From the NCBI RefSeq assembly GCF_026240945.1, contig NZ_JAPFPY010000001.1, positions 62,001 to 126,000 on the forward strand: DNA of 64,000 nt. Direction: 5' to 3'. Made by a program: the position numbers and the translations under genes. Of this stretch, positions 8,270 through 17,101 are shown one piece after another. Position 1 is the stretch's first letter, and each line of letters begins with the position of its first letter. The notes under the pieces are model-generated. The model was not told the DNA's origin, did no database searches, and worked only from the letters and a program-made list of their open reading frames with translations. The DNA is from Mycolicibacterium sp. J2 (GTDB lineage Bacteria > Actinomycetota > Actinomycetes > Mycobacteriales > Mycobacteriaceae).

Positions 8270-9127
8270 GTGGCCAAGAACCCCCTGCGCCGGCTGACCG
8301 ACGCCGTGCTGTTGACCAGCATGCGCCCGCCGCTGACCGAACACCTGCACCGCGGCCCGGAGATCGAGTTGCGCGGCAAGCGCATCCTGATCACCGGCGC
8401 CTCGTCCGGGATCGGTGAGGCGTCCGCACGCAAACTCGCCGCGAGCGGGGCCAGCGTCGTCGTGGTGGCCCGGCGCGCCGAGCTGCTGCAGTCCCTCACC
8501 GACGACATCCGCGCCGACGGCGGCATCGCCGAGGCGGTGTCCGCCGACCTGTCCGACCTGGACGCCGTCGACGCCGTCGCCGCGCAGGTACTCGAAAGCC
8601 ACGGCGGGATCGACATTCTGGTCAACAACGCGGGCCGGTCCATCCGGCGGCCGCTGATCGAATCACTGGACCGCTGGCATGACCTGGAGCGCACGATGGC
8701 GCTGAACTACTACGCGCCGCTGCGGCTGATGCGCGCACTGGTGCCGGGCATGATCGCCCGTGGCGACGGCCACGTGATCAACGTGTCCACGTGGGGCGTG
8801 ATGAACGAATCGTCACCGTTCTTCGGCGCGTACCAGGCGTCCAAGGCGGCGCTCACGGCGATCAGCCGGGTCGCCGAGACGGAATGGTCGGCCAAGGGCG
8901 TGCACACCACGACGCTGTTCTATCCGCTGGTGAAGACGCCGATGATCGAGCCCACCAAGGCTTTCGTGGGCATGCCGGGGCTCTCGGCCGACGAGGCCGC
9001 CGACTGGATGGTGACGGCCGCGCGCACCCGCCCGGTGCGCATCGCGCCGCGCATGGCCGTGACCGCCAAGGTGCTCGACGGGGTGGCCCCCAGCCTGCTG
9101 GACGCCATCATGAAACGGGGGGTCTAG
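8270..9127 (+). CDS. Short-chain dehydrogenase/reductase (Rv0547c-like)
   Basis: A 285-residue NAD(P)-dependent SDR. The cofactor-binding glycine motif TGASSGIGEAS is near residue 44, the NNAG motif near residue 121, and the catalytic YQASK near residue 185, preceded by the serine region NVSTWGVMNESS. Its substrate is unknown. The start is GTG 8270, 9 bases after menB, so the two are probably co-transcribed, as in the M. tuberculosis order I recall. The C-terminal SLLDAIMKRGV is compatible with membrane association, but no clear membrane helix is seen. Confidence 0.85.
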   Translation: MAKNPLRRLTDAVLLTSMRPPLTEHLHRGPEIELRGKRILITGASSGIGEASARKLAASGASVVVVARRAELLQSLTDDIRADGGIAEAVSADLSDLDAVDAVAAQVLESHGGIDILVNNAGRSIRRPLIESLDRWHDLERTMALNYYAPLRLMRALVPGMIARGDGHVINVSTWGVMNESSPFFGAYQASKAALTAISRVAETEWSAKGVHTTTLFYPLVKTPMIEPTKAFVGMPGLSADEAADWMVTAARTRPVRIAPRMAVTAKVLDGVAPSLLDAIMKRGV

Positions 9128-9139
9128 ACCGGTCAGTGC

Positions 9140-9991
9140 TCACGGCGGGGTGATGCTGCGCGGCGTCAGCCCCAGCGAGCGGACATGCTCGGCGATGGCA
9201 CCGAGATTGGTGGTCCACACGTCGGTGTGCTCCACCACGTAGCGCATCAGGTCACCCAGCTCGGCGGCGCGGGAGGGCCGCCCCGACAGGAACGGGTGGT
9301 TCGTCAGCACCCAGCAGGCGCCGGCGTCACGCAGCGCGTCGAACTCCAGCTGCCACAATTCCCTTGCCTTGCGGGGGCTTTCGATCAGTCCGCTGCCCGA
9401 GACGTCGGGCAGGAAGCAGTACTGCTCCCAGTCGTCGAGCGCCCATTGGATGGGAATCTCCACCAGCGACGTGTCACCGACCGCGAGCTCGTAGGGGTGG
9501 TCGGCGTCCATCAGGCTGGAGTCGTAGAGGAATCCGCGTTCGGCCAGCAGCCCCGGCGTGCGCCAGGACAGGTCCCACATCGGCGCGCGGTACCCGGCCG
9601 GGCGCACCCCGGCCACCTCGGCCAGGGCCGCCAGTCCGCGGTCGAGGGCTTCGATCTCCTCGTCCATGGTCAGCGCCGTCGGTTGCTCGTGCAGGTAACC
9701 GTGGTGGGCGATCTCGTGCCCGGCGGCGACGATACTGCGCACCGCGTCCGGATAGCGGTGTGCGGTGTGGCCCGGCACGAAGAAGGTCGCCGGGATCTGG
9801 TGGCGCTCCAGTAGATCGAGGATGCGCGGCACCCCCACCAGTGGCCCGTACGCCTGATGCGATATCACGCTCATCCGCGCGGCGACGGCGTCGTTACCCC
9901 ACAACACGGCCGACTCGGCGTCCACGTCGAAGGTGAAGGCCGCCGCCGCCGATTTGCCGGCGGGCCAGGCGAATTTCTCGTCAGAACTCAT
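9140..9991 (-). CDS. Polysaccharide deacetylase-fold hydrolase (PuuE/allantoinase-like branch)
   Basis: A 283-residue carbohydrate-esterase-4/NodB-fold protein. TFDVD (residues 19-23) carries the motif-1 aspartate, and HEIAHHGYLHE the metal-binding histidines; ATFFVPGH and GYRAPMWDLS are further fold motifs. There is no signal peptide, which argues for a cytoplasmic small-molecule substrate rather than cell-wall sugar. Members of this branch include the allantoinase PuuE and other C-N hydrolases. It is the last gene of a five-gene operon with a ureohydrolase and overlaps that gene by 11 bases. Deacylation or ring opening of a guanidino or ureido compound is an inference from context. Confidence 0.8.
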   Translation of the reverse strand: MSSDEKFAWPAGKSAAAAFTFDVDAESAVLWGNDAVAARMSVISHQAYGPLVGVPRILDLLERHQIPATFFVPGHTAHRYPDAVRSIVAAGHEIAHHGYLHEQPTALTMDEEIEALDRGLAALAEVAGVRPAGYRAPMWDLSWRTPGLLAERGFLYDSSLMDADHPYELAVGDTSLVEIPIQWALDDWEQYCFLPDVSGSGLIESPRKARELWQLEFDALRDAGACWVLTNHPFLSGRPSRAAELGDLMRYVVEHTDVWTTNLGAIAEHVRSLGLTPRSITPP

Positions 9992-10949
9992 CGGCCATCA
10001 AACTGATCAACTCGTACGCCAGATTCGCCCCGGCCACCGCGGTCACCTCGCCATTGTCGTATGCCGGGGCGACCTCGACCACATCTGCGGCGACGATCCG
10101 CAGCCCTCGCATCGCGCGCAGTACGGCGACCAGTTCACGGCTGGTCATGCCGCCGATCTCGGGTGTCCCGGTGCCGGGCGCAAAGGCCGGGTCCAGCACG
10201 TCGATATCGATCGACACGTAGACGGGGTGCTCGCCGACCCGGGTCAGGATGCGTTCGATGACACCGTCGATCCCGATCCGGTCGACGTCGCGGCAGTGCA
10301 CCACGGTGAAACCGAGGGATTCGTCGTCGAGCAGGTCGGCCCGGTCATACAGCGATCCGCGAATCCCGACGTGCGCCGAACGGTCCTTGACCAGCAAGCC
10401 CTGTTCGGCGGCGCGCCGGAACGGCGTGCCATGCGTGCACGGCGCACCGAAATAGGTGTCCCAGGTATCGAGGTGGGCGTCGAAATGGACCAGCGCCACC
10501 GGTCCGTGGACGGCGTGCACGGCCTGCAGCGCGGGCAGCGCGATGGTGTGGTCACCGCCGAGCAACACCACGCGTTGCTCGCGGCGCGCCAGCAGGTCGG
10601 TCACTCCGGCGCGGATCTGGTCGACCGCCTCGCCGATGTCGAACGGGTTCGCCGAGATGTCACCGGCGTCGACAACCTGTGCCCGGGCGAACGGACTGAT
10701 GTCCAGCGCCGGGTGGTAGGGCTTGAGCAGGCGGGAGGCCTGCCGGATGGCGGCCGGACCGAACCGGGCGCCCGGCCGGTAGGTGACGCCGCTGTCGAAC
10801 GGCACTCCCACCACGGCGATATCGTGCTCAGGTGCCTCGTGGCGTTGCGGTAACCGCGCGAAGGTGGCCAGACCCGCATAGCGGGGCACCGCCTGCGCAT
10901 CCACCTGCCCGACCTTGCCGGTCTGCGACCGCACGTAACGCTCCGTCAT
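9981..10949 (-). CDS. Arginase/agmatinase-family ureohydrolase
   Basis: A 322-residue binuclear-manganese (or nickel) hydrolase that releases urea from a guanidino substrate. The metal-binding motifs are GGDHTI, HFDAHLDTWD and SIDIDVLDPAFAPGTGTPE, complete and in order. GAPCTHGTPFRRA is typical of the agmatinase/guanidinobutyrase branch. It sits in an operon with two SDRs, an APC permease and a deacetylase-fold hydrolase, under a divergent PucR-type regulator, so import and breakdown of a guanidino compound is plausible. Agmatine, 4-guanidinobutyrate and guanidine itself cannot be told apart from sequence. The gene overlaps both neighbours. Confidence 0.85.
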   Translation of the reverse strand: MTERYVRSQTGKVGQVDAQAVPRYAGLATFARLPQRHEAPEHDIAVVGVPFDSGVTYRPGARFGPAAIRQASRLLKPYHPALDISPFARAQVVDAGDISANPFDIGEAVDQIRAGVTDLLARREQRVVLLGGDHTIALPALQAVHAVHGPVALVHFDAHLDTWDTYFGAPCTHGTPFRRAAEQGLLVKDRSAHVGIRGSLYDRADLLDDESLGFTVVHCRDVDRIGIDGVIERILTRVGEHPVYVSIDIDVLDPAFAPGTGTPEIGGMTSRELVAVLRAMRGLRIVAADVVEVAPAYDNGEVTAVAGANLAYELISLMADEF

Positions 10950-11707
10950 ACCCTACCCCTCGTCGATCCCCCATTGCATGAAATAACCTGTCCGACAACC
11001 GATTCCAGATCGAAATCGGTCAACAGCTGCACCGCGGCGGCAATCTCGTCGGCGGTTCCGATGCGCCCCATCGGGATTGATCGCGCGTACTGCTCCTGCA
11101 CGGTCGCCAGGTCGACTCCGGCCGCGTCGGCGTCCACGCGCAGCTGCGGGGTGTCGATCACCCCGGGCGCCACCGCGTTGACGATGATCCGCTCCGGGGC
11201 CAGTTCCCGGCCCAGCGTCTTCACCAGCGCGATCAGCCCGGACTTCGACGCGGCGTACGCGGTGGCCTGTGGCCAGCCGGTGACACCCCATTCGCTGCTG
11301 ATCACCACGATGCGGCCCGAGCCCAACCGCCGCATGTGCGGCAGCACGGCCTGGATCAGGTGGAAGGTGCCGCCGAGGTTGGTGTCCACGACGCGCCACC
11401 AATCCTGTTCGTCGTGCTCCAGCAGCGGGGCCATGGTCATGTACGCGTGGTTGGCCACCAGGATGTCGAGCCGACCGGTGGCCGTGGCGACGGTGTCGGC
11501 GAGCCGGCCGCAGGTGTCGGGGTCGGCGACGTCGCCAGGTATCGCCAGCCCACCGATTTCGGCGGCCAGCTCATCCAGTGCGCCACCGGACCGGATGTCG
11601 TTGACGGCCACCGTTGCTCCCGCAGCGGCAAGCCGCCTGGCATGGGTGGCACCCATGCCCTGCGCGGCCCCGGTGACCAGGGCGACCCGCCCGGCCAGCC
11701 CACTCAT
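10946..11707 (-). CDS. Short-chain dehydrogenase/reductase, first of a pair
   Basis: A 253-residue classical SDR. VTGAAQGMGATHARRL (near residues 11-26) binds the NAD(P) cofactor, VANHAYM stands where NNAG normally lies, VVISSEWGVTGWPQA provides the serine and YAASKSGL the Tyr/Lys pair. It overlaps the next SDR by 4 bases and the ureohydrolase by 4 bases, so it is translated within one operon. It probably oxidises an alcohol intermediate of the pathway; the substrate is unknown. Confidence 0.85.
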   Translation of the reverse strand: MSGLAGRVALVTGAAQGMGATHARRLAAAGATVAVNDIRSGGALDELAAEIGGLAIPGDVADPDTCGRLADTVATATGRLDILVANHAYMTMAPLLEHDEQDWWRVVDTNLGGTFHLIQAVLPHMRRLGSGRIVVISSEWGVTGWPQATAYAASKSGLIALVKTLGRELAPERIIVNAVAPGVIDTPQLRVDADAAGVDLATVQEQYARSIPMGRIGTADEIAAAVQLLTDFDLESVVGQVISCNGGSTRGRV

Positions 11708-12402
11708 ATCACCGCTCCCGCGTTCACGTTCACCACATCACCGGTACTGAAGCCGGCATCGCACACCAGGTATTCCACGCAGCGGGCCACCTCGGCCGGG
11801 GCGGTGAGCCGGCGCAGCGGCAGGGTCGCAAGGTATTCCGATGCGCGCCACGGCGAGTCGGGTGCAAGTAGTGGAGTGTCGGTGGGTCCGGGCGCGACGG
11901 CGTTCACCCGGACGCCGCGGTCGGCCACCTCTGCGGCCAGGCTGCGCACCAGGCCCAGGATCGCGCCTTTGGCGGCGGCGTAGTGCGCATCGTGTTCGCC
12001 CCCGCCGACGGCGAGTTCACTGGAAACCGCCACCACCGCGCCCGATCCGCGCTCCAGCATGTCCGGCAGGCACGCCCGCGTGGCGTGGAACAGTCCGCCG
12101 AGATGCACTCGCAGCATCCGCCGCCACGCCCGGGTATCGATCGCGGCGACCGGCGCCATCTCGTAATGGCCGGCCGAGGTCACGAGCGCGGTGATCGGAC
12201 CGAGCGTGCTGCGGATCTCGGCGACGGCACCGGACACCGCCGGGCCGTCCGAAACATCTACCACAGCAACGTGATCAGCATCCGCGCGGGCGCTCAGGTC
12301 CAGTGCTGCGACCCGGTAGCCCCGACCGCGCAACGCGGAGACGACGGCCGCGCCGATACCGCTGGCGCCGCCGGTGACCACCGCCACCGGCGGCTCTGAC
12401 AT
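11704..12402 (-). CDS. Short-chain dehydrogenase/reductase, second of a pair
   Basis: A 232-residue classical SDR with VTGGASGIGAAVVSAL near the N-terminus, VTSAGHYEM in the NNAG position, VAVSSELAVGGGEHD and the catalytic YAAAKGAIL. It is related to the adjacent SDR, suggesting two successive oxidations or a heteromeric enzyme. ATG 12402 is preferred; GTG 12417 is an alternative that would overlap the permease stop codon by 8 bases. It belongs to the same operon as the permease and ureohydrolase. Confidence 0.85.
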   Translation of the reverse strand: MSEPPVAVVTGGASGIGAAVVSALRGRGYRVAALDLSARADADHVAVVDVSDGPAVSGAVAEIRSTLGPITALVTSAGHYEMAPVAAIDTRAWRRMLRVHLGGLFHATRACLPDMLERGSGAVVAVSSELAVGGGEHDAHYAAAKGAILGLVRSLAAEVADRGVRVNAVAPGPTDTPLLAPDSPWRASEYLATLPLRRLTAPAEVARCVEYLVCDAGFSTGDVVNVNAGAVI

Positions 12403-12409
12403 CTGCCGC

Positions 12410-13867
12410 TCAGACACGGGCGGTCCCGAGTTCCTCGGTGACCTCGGCACCCACGATGCGCCGCCGCACCCCGGCCAGGGTCGCGAGGCCGACGGCCAGC
12501 ACCACCGCCACGCCGATCCACACCGACCAGTCCAGGTATCGCTGGTCGTACACCGGCCGCGGCCAGGAGATGTTGAGCATCTGCAGCACTGCCCACACCG
12601 CGGCGAGCACGGCCACCGGCACCGTCGCGCGGCCCAGCGAGAACGCGCCGTCGCGCCACTGCCGCCGCGCCAACACCACCACGAATCCGATGAGCGGGAA
12701 CAGGAATGCCAGATAGAACCCGCCGGTGGTGAAGTTGACCATCAGGGCGTACACGTCGCCGGCGACGATGCTCAGCAGGAACAGCGCGCCACCGACGACG
12801 GTGGTCACCAGGATGGCCAGCACCGGGATACGAGCGTCACCGCGCAACCGGGCCAGCGCGGTGGCCCCGGGCAGCGCGCCGTCGCGGGCGTACGCCCAGA
12901 TCACCCGTGACGCCGAGGTCTGCAGCGCCAGGAAACTCGCGATGAACCCGATGACGAACAGCACCTCGACCGGTTTCGCGATGCCCTGTCCCAGTGCGGT
13001 GGTGAGGGTTTCGTACACCGGGTCGGCCACCGACCCGGCCACCACGGCATCCAGGTCCGGGATGGCCAGGATGATCGCCAGGCTGGAGTAGGCCACCACC
13101 AGCGCGATGAACGTCAGCGAGAACAGCACCGCCTTGGGGAGGTAGCGCCGCGGTTCGTGCACCTCCTCGGCGATGGCGCCCGCGCTCTCGAAGCCGACGA
13201 AGGAGAATCCGATGAATGCCACCGCGATGAGGAACGGTCCGCTGAGGTATGCCCAGGTGCCGGTGTCCGGGCCGCCGCCGTCGAACAGCACCGAGACCGA
13301 GTTCTGCCGGTGGAACAGCAGCAGCCAGGTGCCCAGCCCGACCGAACCGATCACCTCGGCCACGATGCTGGCGGTCATGAACACCTTGAGCGCGCCCCGG
13401 CCGATCAGGTTGATCGCCGTGCCGCCGATCAGGATCACCAGTGCGATGACGGCGCGCAGCCCTCCCGACGGGGCCTGCACACCGGCGATGTTCGCCACGA
13501 AACCGGCCGCGCCGAGTGCGACGGTGGCCATCGCGATCACCAGCGTCCACATGTACACCCAACCGGCCAGCCATCCGTAGGTGGTGCCGAGCAGCCGCCG
13601 CGACCACTGGTAGATGGATCCTTCCAGCGGCCAGCGGGACACCAGCATCGCGAAGACCAGGGCGACCAGCAGTTGGCCGCCGAACACCAGCGCGAAACCC
13701 CACCAGAAGCTGGGTCCGGCGGCGGCCAGTGCGAGACCGAAGATGCCGTAGAGGGCAACGATCGGCGAGATGAAGGCGAACGCGAACGCGAACGCCGACC
13801 ACAGGGAGAACTCGCGCCGCAGGACCTGCGGCCGGTCTGTCTCGGGTGCCGAGCCGGGTGCTGACAT
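12410..13867 (-). CDS. APC-superfamily amino acid/amine permease
   Basis: A 485-residue integral membrane transporter with about 12-14 hydrophobic segments. The N-terminal LRREFSLWSAFAFAFAFISP and the later GFSFVGFESAGAIAEEVHEPRRYLPKA stretch (split here only by description) are typical of the APC amino-acid/polyamine family. ATG 13867 is preceded by GAGGAGC and is chosen over longer frames. As first gene of the five-gene operon it likely imports the compound degraded by the downstream enzymes. The promoter lies in the 164-base gap shared with the PucR gene. Confidence 0.85.
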   Translation of the reverse strand: MSAPGSAPETDRPQVLRREFSLWSAFAFAFAFISPIVALYGIFGLALAAAGPSFWWGFALVFGGQLLVALVFAMLVSRWPLEGSIYQWSRRLLGTTYGWLAGWVYMWTLVIAMATVALGAAGFVANIAGVQAPSGGLRAVIALVILIGGTAINLIGRGALKVFMTASIVAEVIGSVGLGTWLLLFHRQNSVSVLFDGGGPDTGTWAYLSGPFLIAVAFIGFSFVGFESAGAIAEEVHEPRRYLPKAVLFSLTFIALVVAYSSLAIILAIPDLDAVVAGSVADPVYETLTTALGQGIAKPVEVLFVIGFIASFLALQTSASRVIWAYARDGALPGATALARLRGDARIPVLAILVTTVVGGALFLLSIVAGDVYALMVNFTTGGFYLAFLFPLIGFVVVLARRQWRDGAFSLGRATVPVAVLAAVWAVLQMLNISWPRPVYDQRYLDWSVWIGVAVVLAVGLATLAGVRRRIVGAEVTEELGTARV

Positions 13868-14031
13868 GTGCTGCTCCTCAGGACGTGTTGGACGAACTAT
13901 CAACCCCAGCCCGGATACACACCAGTGCTCGCGGCGAAGACGCTGCAACCGCACCATCGGCACGCCATCGCATTGGACGATCGCACAAAGGCGGCCGTGC
14001 GGTGGTGTGACACCGGCGTTACGCTCGGCTG

Positions 14032-15396
14032 ATGCCGGACCCGACTGTGCGCGATCTGCTCGGTTCGGTGCTCGGGCTGAGCGCCCCCGACGACGCCACC
14101 GGCGACCTGGACCGGCCGATCAGTTGGGCGCACACCACCGAACTGCGGGACCCATCGCGTTATCTACGCGGTGGTGAACTGGTGTGCACGGTCGGGATCA
14201 GCCTGCAGACACCCCAGGACTGCGCCGACTTCGTCGGCGCGTTGTGCACCGCGGGAGCGTCGGGCTTGTGCTTCGGCGTCGGCGATGTGCACGATGCCGT
14301 GCCCGACGCGCTCGTCGCAGCGTGCCGCAGGCAGGGGCTGGCCCTGCTGGTGGCACCACCGGCGGTGCCGTTCGCGGCCCTGAGCCGGTTCGTCGCGGAC
14401 TTCCGGATGGGCGGCGAGATCGCCGTAGCGCGTGCGACCAATAGCCTTGTCCCGGAGCTTCTTTCGTCGCAACGCCGGGGCGAGACGGTACGCCAGCTGC
14501 TGGACCGGGCCGGGACCGTGCTCGGTGGCTACTTCGTGGTGGACGGTGCCGACAGCGCCGGAGATGGCACGCTCGACGTGGAGGGCGTGGGCAGCCTGTC
14601 CTGGGTGGGACGCGGTCGGCCGCCGGAACCGGCCGTACTGGAGGTGATCGCCCGGTTCGCGCAAGCCGCCCAGGGCGACCGGGACATCGAGTCGGCGCTG
14701 TCGCGGGAGCGAGTCGGACAGCTGCTGTCGCTGGTGGAGCGGCGCATGCTGCTGCCCGATGCGCTGTCCCAGCTGCTGGACTGGCCGGGCCTGGCCGCAC
14801 CGGAGCTGGCGTGTTCGGCCTGGCCCGCGGGCGCGGGCGCCGTGCTGGCCATGGCGTTTCCCACCGCATTGGTGGGTGACGCCCCGGACGTGTGCCTGGT
14901 GCTGACCCCTGACGGCGGGGAGTTTCGTCAATCGGCCGCCGAACTGTCCCTGCCGTCCGGTCATTCGGCGGCATCGCCGTTGGTCGAACTCGGAGCAGCC
15001 ATCACCCAGGCGCGCATCGCGCTGGACATGGCGCGCCAGCACGGCGGCAGCGTCGGACCCGACCAGCTGAGCACCGTCGGCAGCCTGCTCGAGGGCCTCC
15101 CCTCGAATCGGCTGGCGCCGTTCCGGCATCAGCTCATCGACCCGCTGGCCGACATGGACCGCAGTCGCGGCACCCAACACGTGCGCACGCTGCGAACCTT
15201 CTTGGCCACCAACGGGTCCGTCATCGACACCGCACGCGAGTTGTTCCTCCACACCAACACCGTGCGGCATCGGCTGGGCCGTATCCGGGAGCTGACCGGG
15301 CGCGACCCGATGAACCTGGGCGATCTGGCCGCCTTCGCCATCGGATTACAGGCCAGCGACCGCTCTCGGCGACGACCGGACCCATCGGCAACTTAG
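14032..15396 (+). CDS. PucR-family transcriptional regulator
   Basis: A 454-residue DNA-binding regulator. The N-terminal PucR sensory domain (residues about 1-125) is recognisable by TVRDLLGSVLGLSAPD and GELVCTVGISL. The C-terminal PucR-type helix-turn-helix (about 385-450) reads LFLHTNTVRHRLGRIRELTG. The divergent position to the permease operon makes it the likely regulator of that operon. Family members usually act as activators of purine, proline or amine catabolism. The start is ATG 14032. Its TAG stop lies inside the candidate iron box of the next transcription unit. Confidence 0.88.
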   Translation: MPDPTVRDLLGSVLGLSAPDDATGDLDRPISWAHTTELRDPSRYLRGGELVCTVGISLQTPQDCADFVGALCTAGASGLCFGVGDVHDAVPDALVAACRRQGLALLVAPPAVPFAALSRFVADFRMGGEIAVARATNSLVPELLSSQRRGETVRQLLDRAGTVLGGYFVVDGADSAGDGTLDVEGVGSLSWVGRGRPPEPAVLEVIARFAQAAQGDRDIESALSRERVGQLLSLVERRMLLPDALSQLLDWPGLAAPELACSAWPAGAGAVLAMAFPTALVGDAPDVCLVLTPDGGEFRQSAAELSLPSGHSAASPLVELGAAITQARIALDMARQHGGSVGPDQLSTVGSLLEGLPSNRLAPFRHQLIDPLADMDRSRGTQHVRTLRTFLATNGSVIDTARELFLHTNTVRHRLGRIRELTGRDPMNLGDLAAFAIGLQASDRSRRRPDPSAT

Positions 15397-15411
15397 GTTA
15401 GCCTGCCATAC
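15393..15411 (+). promoter_or_regulatory. Candidate IdeR/DtxR iron box before an ABC exporter
   Basis: The 19 bases beginning TTAGGTTAGCCT match about 15 positions of the IdeR consensus TWAGGTTAGSCTWACCTWA, with a perfect left half. A -10-like CATACT (15407-15412) lies 8 bases before the GTG at 15420, so the message would be leaderless and the box would overlap the promoter. The right half is degenerate, so this needs testing. Confidence 0.45.
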
Positions 15412-15419
15412 TCAACCGC

Positions 15420-16367
15420 GTGTTCGACTATGCGATCCAGCTGGAAGACGTCACCAAACGTTTCGGCGACAAGCAGGCCCTGCAGGGCGTGACGTTCAGC
15501 ATGCCGGCGGGCACGGTACTCGGCGTGCTGGGCCCCAACGGCGCAGGCAAGACCACGACCATCAATGTGCTGTCCACCCTGATCCGGCCCACCTCCGGCC
15601 GGGCCACGGTCGCCGGGTTCGACGTGGTGCACCAGGCCGCCGACGTCCGCAGACACATCGGGCTGACGGGCCAGTACGCCGCCATCGACGGCATGCTCAC
15701 CGGCCGGGAGAACCTCATCCTGTTCGCCGAACTGAACGGGCTGAGCCGGGCCAAGGCCCGCGCCCGGGCCGACGAACTGTTGTCGGCGCTGGGCCTGACC
15801 GACGCCGCCGACCGCCGCGTCGGCACCTATTCCGGCGGTATGCGCCGTCGGGCCGATATCGCCTGTGGGCTCGTCGCCGCGCCCGCGGTGGTGTTCCTGG
15901 ACGAGCCGACCACCGGCCTGGACCCGCGCAGCCGACGGGAGGTGTGGGACCTGGTCGGTTCGCTGACCGCGGCGGGCACCAGTGTGCTGCTGACCACCCA
16001 GTATCTGGAGGAGGCCGACGCGCTCTCGGATTCGATCGTCGTCATCGACCACGGCCGGGTGATCGCCGAGGGCACGGCCGACGAACTCAAGCACCGCGTC
16101 GGTACCACGGTGTGCCGGGTCACCCCGGTGCGCCCGGCCGACGGTCCCCGCATCGCCGCCGCCCTGGTCGATATCACCGGCGCCGGAACCGAGATCACGG
16201 CCGATCCGGACACCGGCACGCTGTCGCTGCCCGCACCCGACGGGCTGGCCACCTTGAGCGAGGTGTTCCGCCGCGTCGAGACCCTCGGCATCGAGGTCGC
16301 CGATATCGCGCTGCGCAAGCCGTCGCTGGACGAGGTGTTCTTCGAACTGACCGGATCGCCGGCGTGA
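15420..16367 (+). CDS. DrrA-type ABC transporter ATP-binding protein
   Basis: A 315-residue ATPase of the daunorubicin-resistance (DrrA) type. The Walker A motif is GPNGAGKTTTI (about residues 38-48), the ABC signature YSGGMRRRADIA near 138, Walker B VVFLDEPTTGLDP near 158, and the H-loop region LLTTQYLEEAD near 190. The C-terminal DUF4162-like domain ends in LRKPSLDEVFFELTG, as usual for this class. It energises export by the two permeases encoded next. The start is GTG 15420, and the gene overlaps the first permease (GTGA). Confidence 0.92.
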   Translation: MFDYAIQLEDVTKRFGDKQALQGVTFSMPAGTVLGVLGPNGAGKTTTINVLSTLIRPTSGRATVAGFDVVHQAADVRRHIGLTGQYAAIDGMLTGRENLILFAELNGLSRAKARARADELLSALGLTDAADRRVGTYSGGMRRRADIACGLVAAPAVVFLDEPTTGLDPRSRREVWDLVGSLTAAGTSVLLTTQYLEEADALSDSIVVIDHGRVIAEGTADELKHRVGTTVCRVTPVRPADGPRIAAALVDITGAGTEITADPDTGTLSLPAPDGLATLSEVFRRVETLGIEVADIALRKPSLDEVFFELTGSPA

Positions 16368-17101
16368 CGGCCCTGGGCACCTTGACCCGGCGCTCGGTAC
16401 TGGGCACCCTGCGCGACGGCGACCTGGTGTTCGCGATCGGCGGCCCGGTCGCGTTCTTCGTCTGCTTCGACATCACCCTGCGCAAGGTCATCCAGACCGA
16501 GGGGATGAGCTACCCGCAGTACATCCTGCCTGTCATCGTGGTGCAGGCCATGATCTTCACCGCCATGACCACGGCCGACCGCGCCGCACGGGATCACCTG
16601 AGCGGCATGGGAATCCGGATGCGATCGTTGCCCATCACCGCACTGGCACCGGTGACCGCGCGCATGCTGTCATCGTTGCTGCGCGCGGCCGCGGCACTGA
16701 GCGCAGCGCTGGCGGTGGGCTACGCGTTCGGGTTCGGGTTCCACGGCGGGGTGGCCGACCTGCTGGCCTTCATCGGGCTGTCCTTGCTGCTGTCGCTGGC
16801 ACTGTCGCTGGGCGCCGACGCGATGGGTTCGGTCGCCGGCAGCACCGAGGCCGCCGGCCAGACGCTGCTGGTCCCCCAGCTGCTACTGGTGATGCTGTCC
16901 ACCGGAATCGCACCGGCCCAGGCGTTTCCATCGTGGCTGGGTCCGTTCGTACGCAATCAACCCGTATCGGTGCTCGCCGACACGCTGCGCGGGCTCGCGG
17001 TGGGCCAGCATGTCCGGCTCGGCACGAGCATCGCCTGGTGCGTGGGCCTGCTGGTGGTGTTCGGCACCATCGCCGTCCGCATGCAGAGGAGGGCAGCATG
17101 A
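16364..17101 (+). CDS. DrrB-type ABC transporter permease, first subunit
   Basis: A 245-residue membrane protein of the ABC-2 permease family with six predicted hydrophobic segments. The N-terminal part TRRSVLGTLRDGDLVF and the C-terminal signature FVRNQPVSVLADTLRGL are typical of DrrB/DrrC permeases. GTG 16364 overlaps the ATPase stop codon, and its own stop overlaps the ATG of the second permease, so the three genes form one tightly coupled operon. It probably pairs with the second permease as a heterodimeric exporter; cargo unknown. Confidence 0.88.
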   Translation: MTALGTLTRRSVLGTLRDGDLVFAIGGPVAFFVCFDITLRKVIQTEGMSYPQYILPVIVVQAMIFTAMTTADRAARDHLSGMGIRMRSLPITALAPVTARMLSSLLRAAAALSAALAVGYAFGFGFHGGVADLLAFIGLSLLLSLALSLGADAMGSVAGSTEAAGQTLLVPQLLLVMLSTGIAPAQAFPSWLGPFVRNQPVSVLADTLRGLAVGQHVRLGTSIAWCVGLLVVFGTIAVRMQRRAA

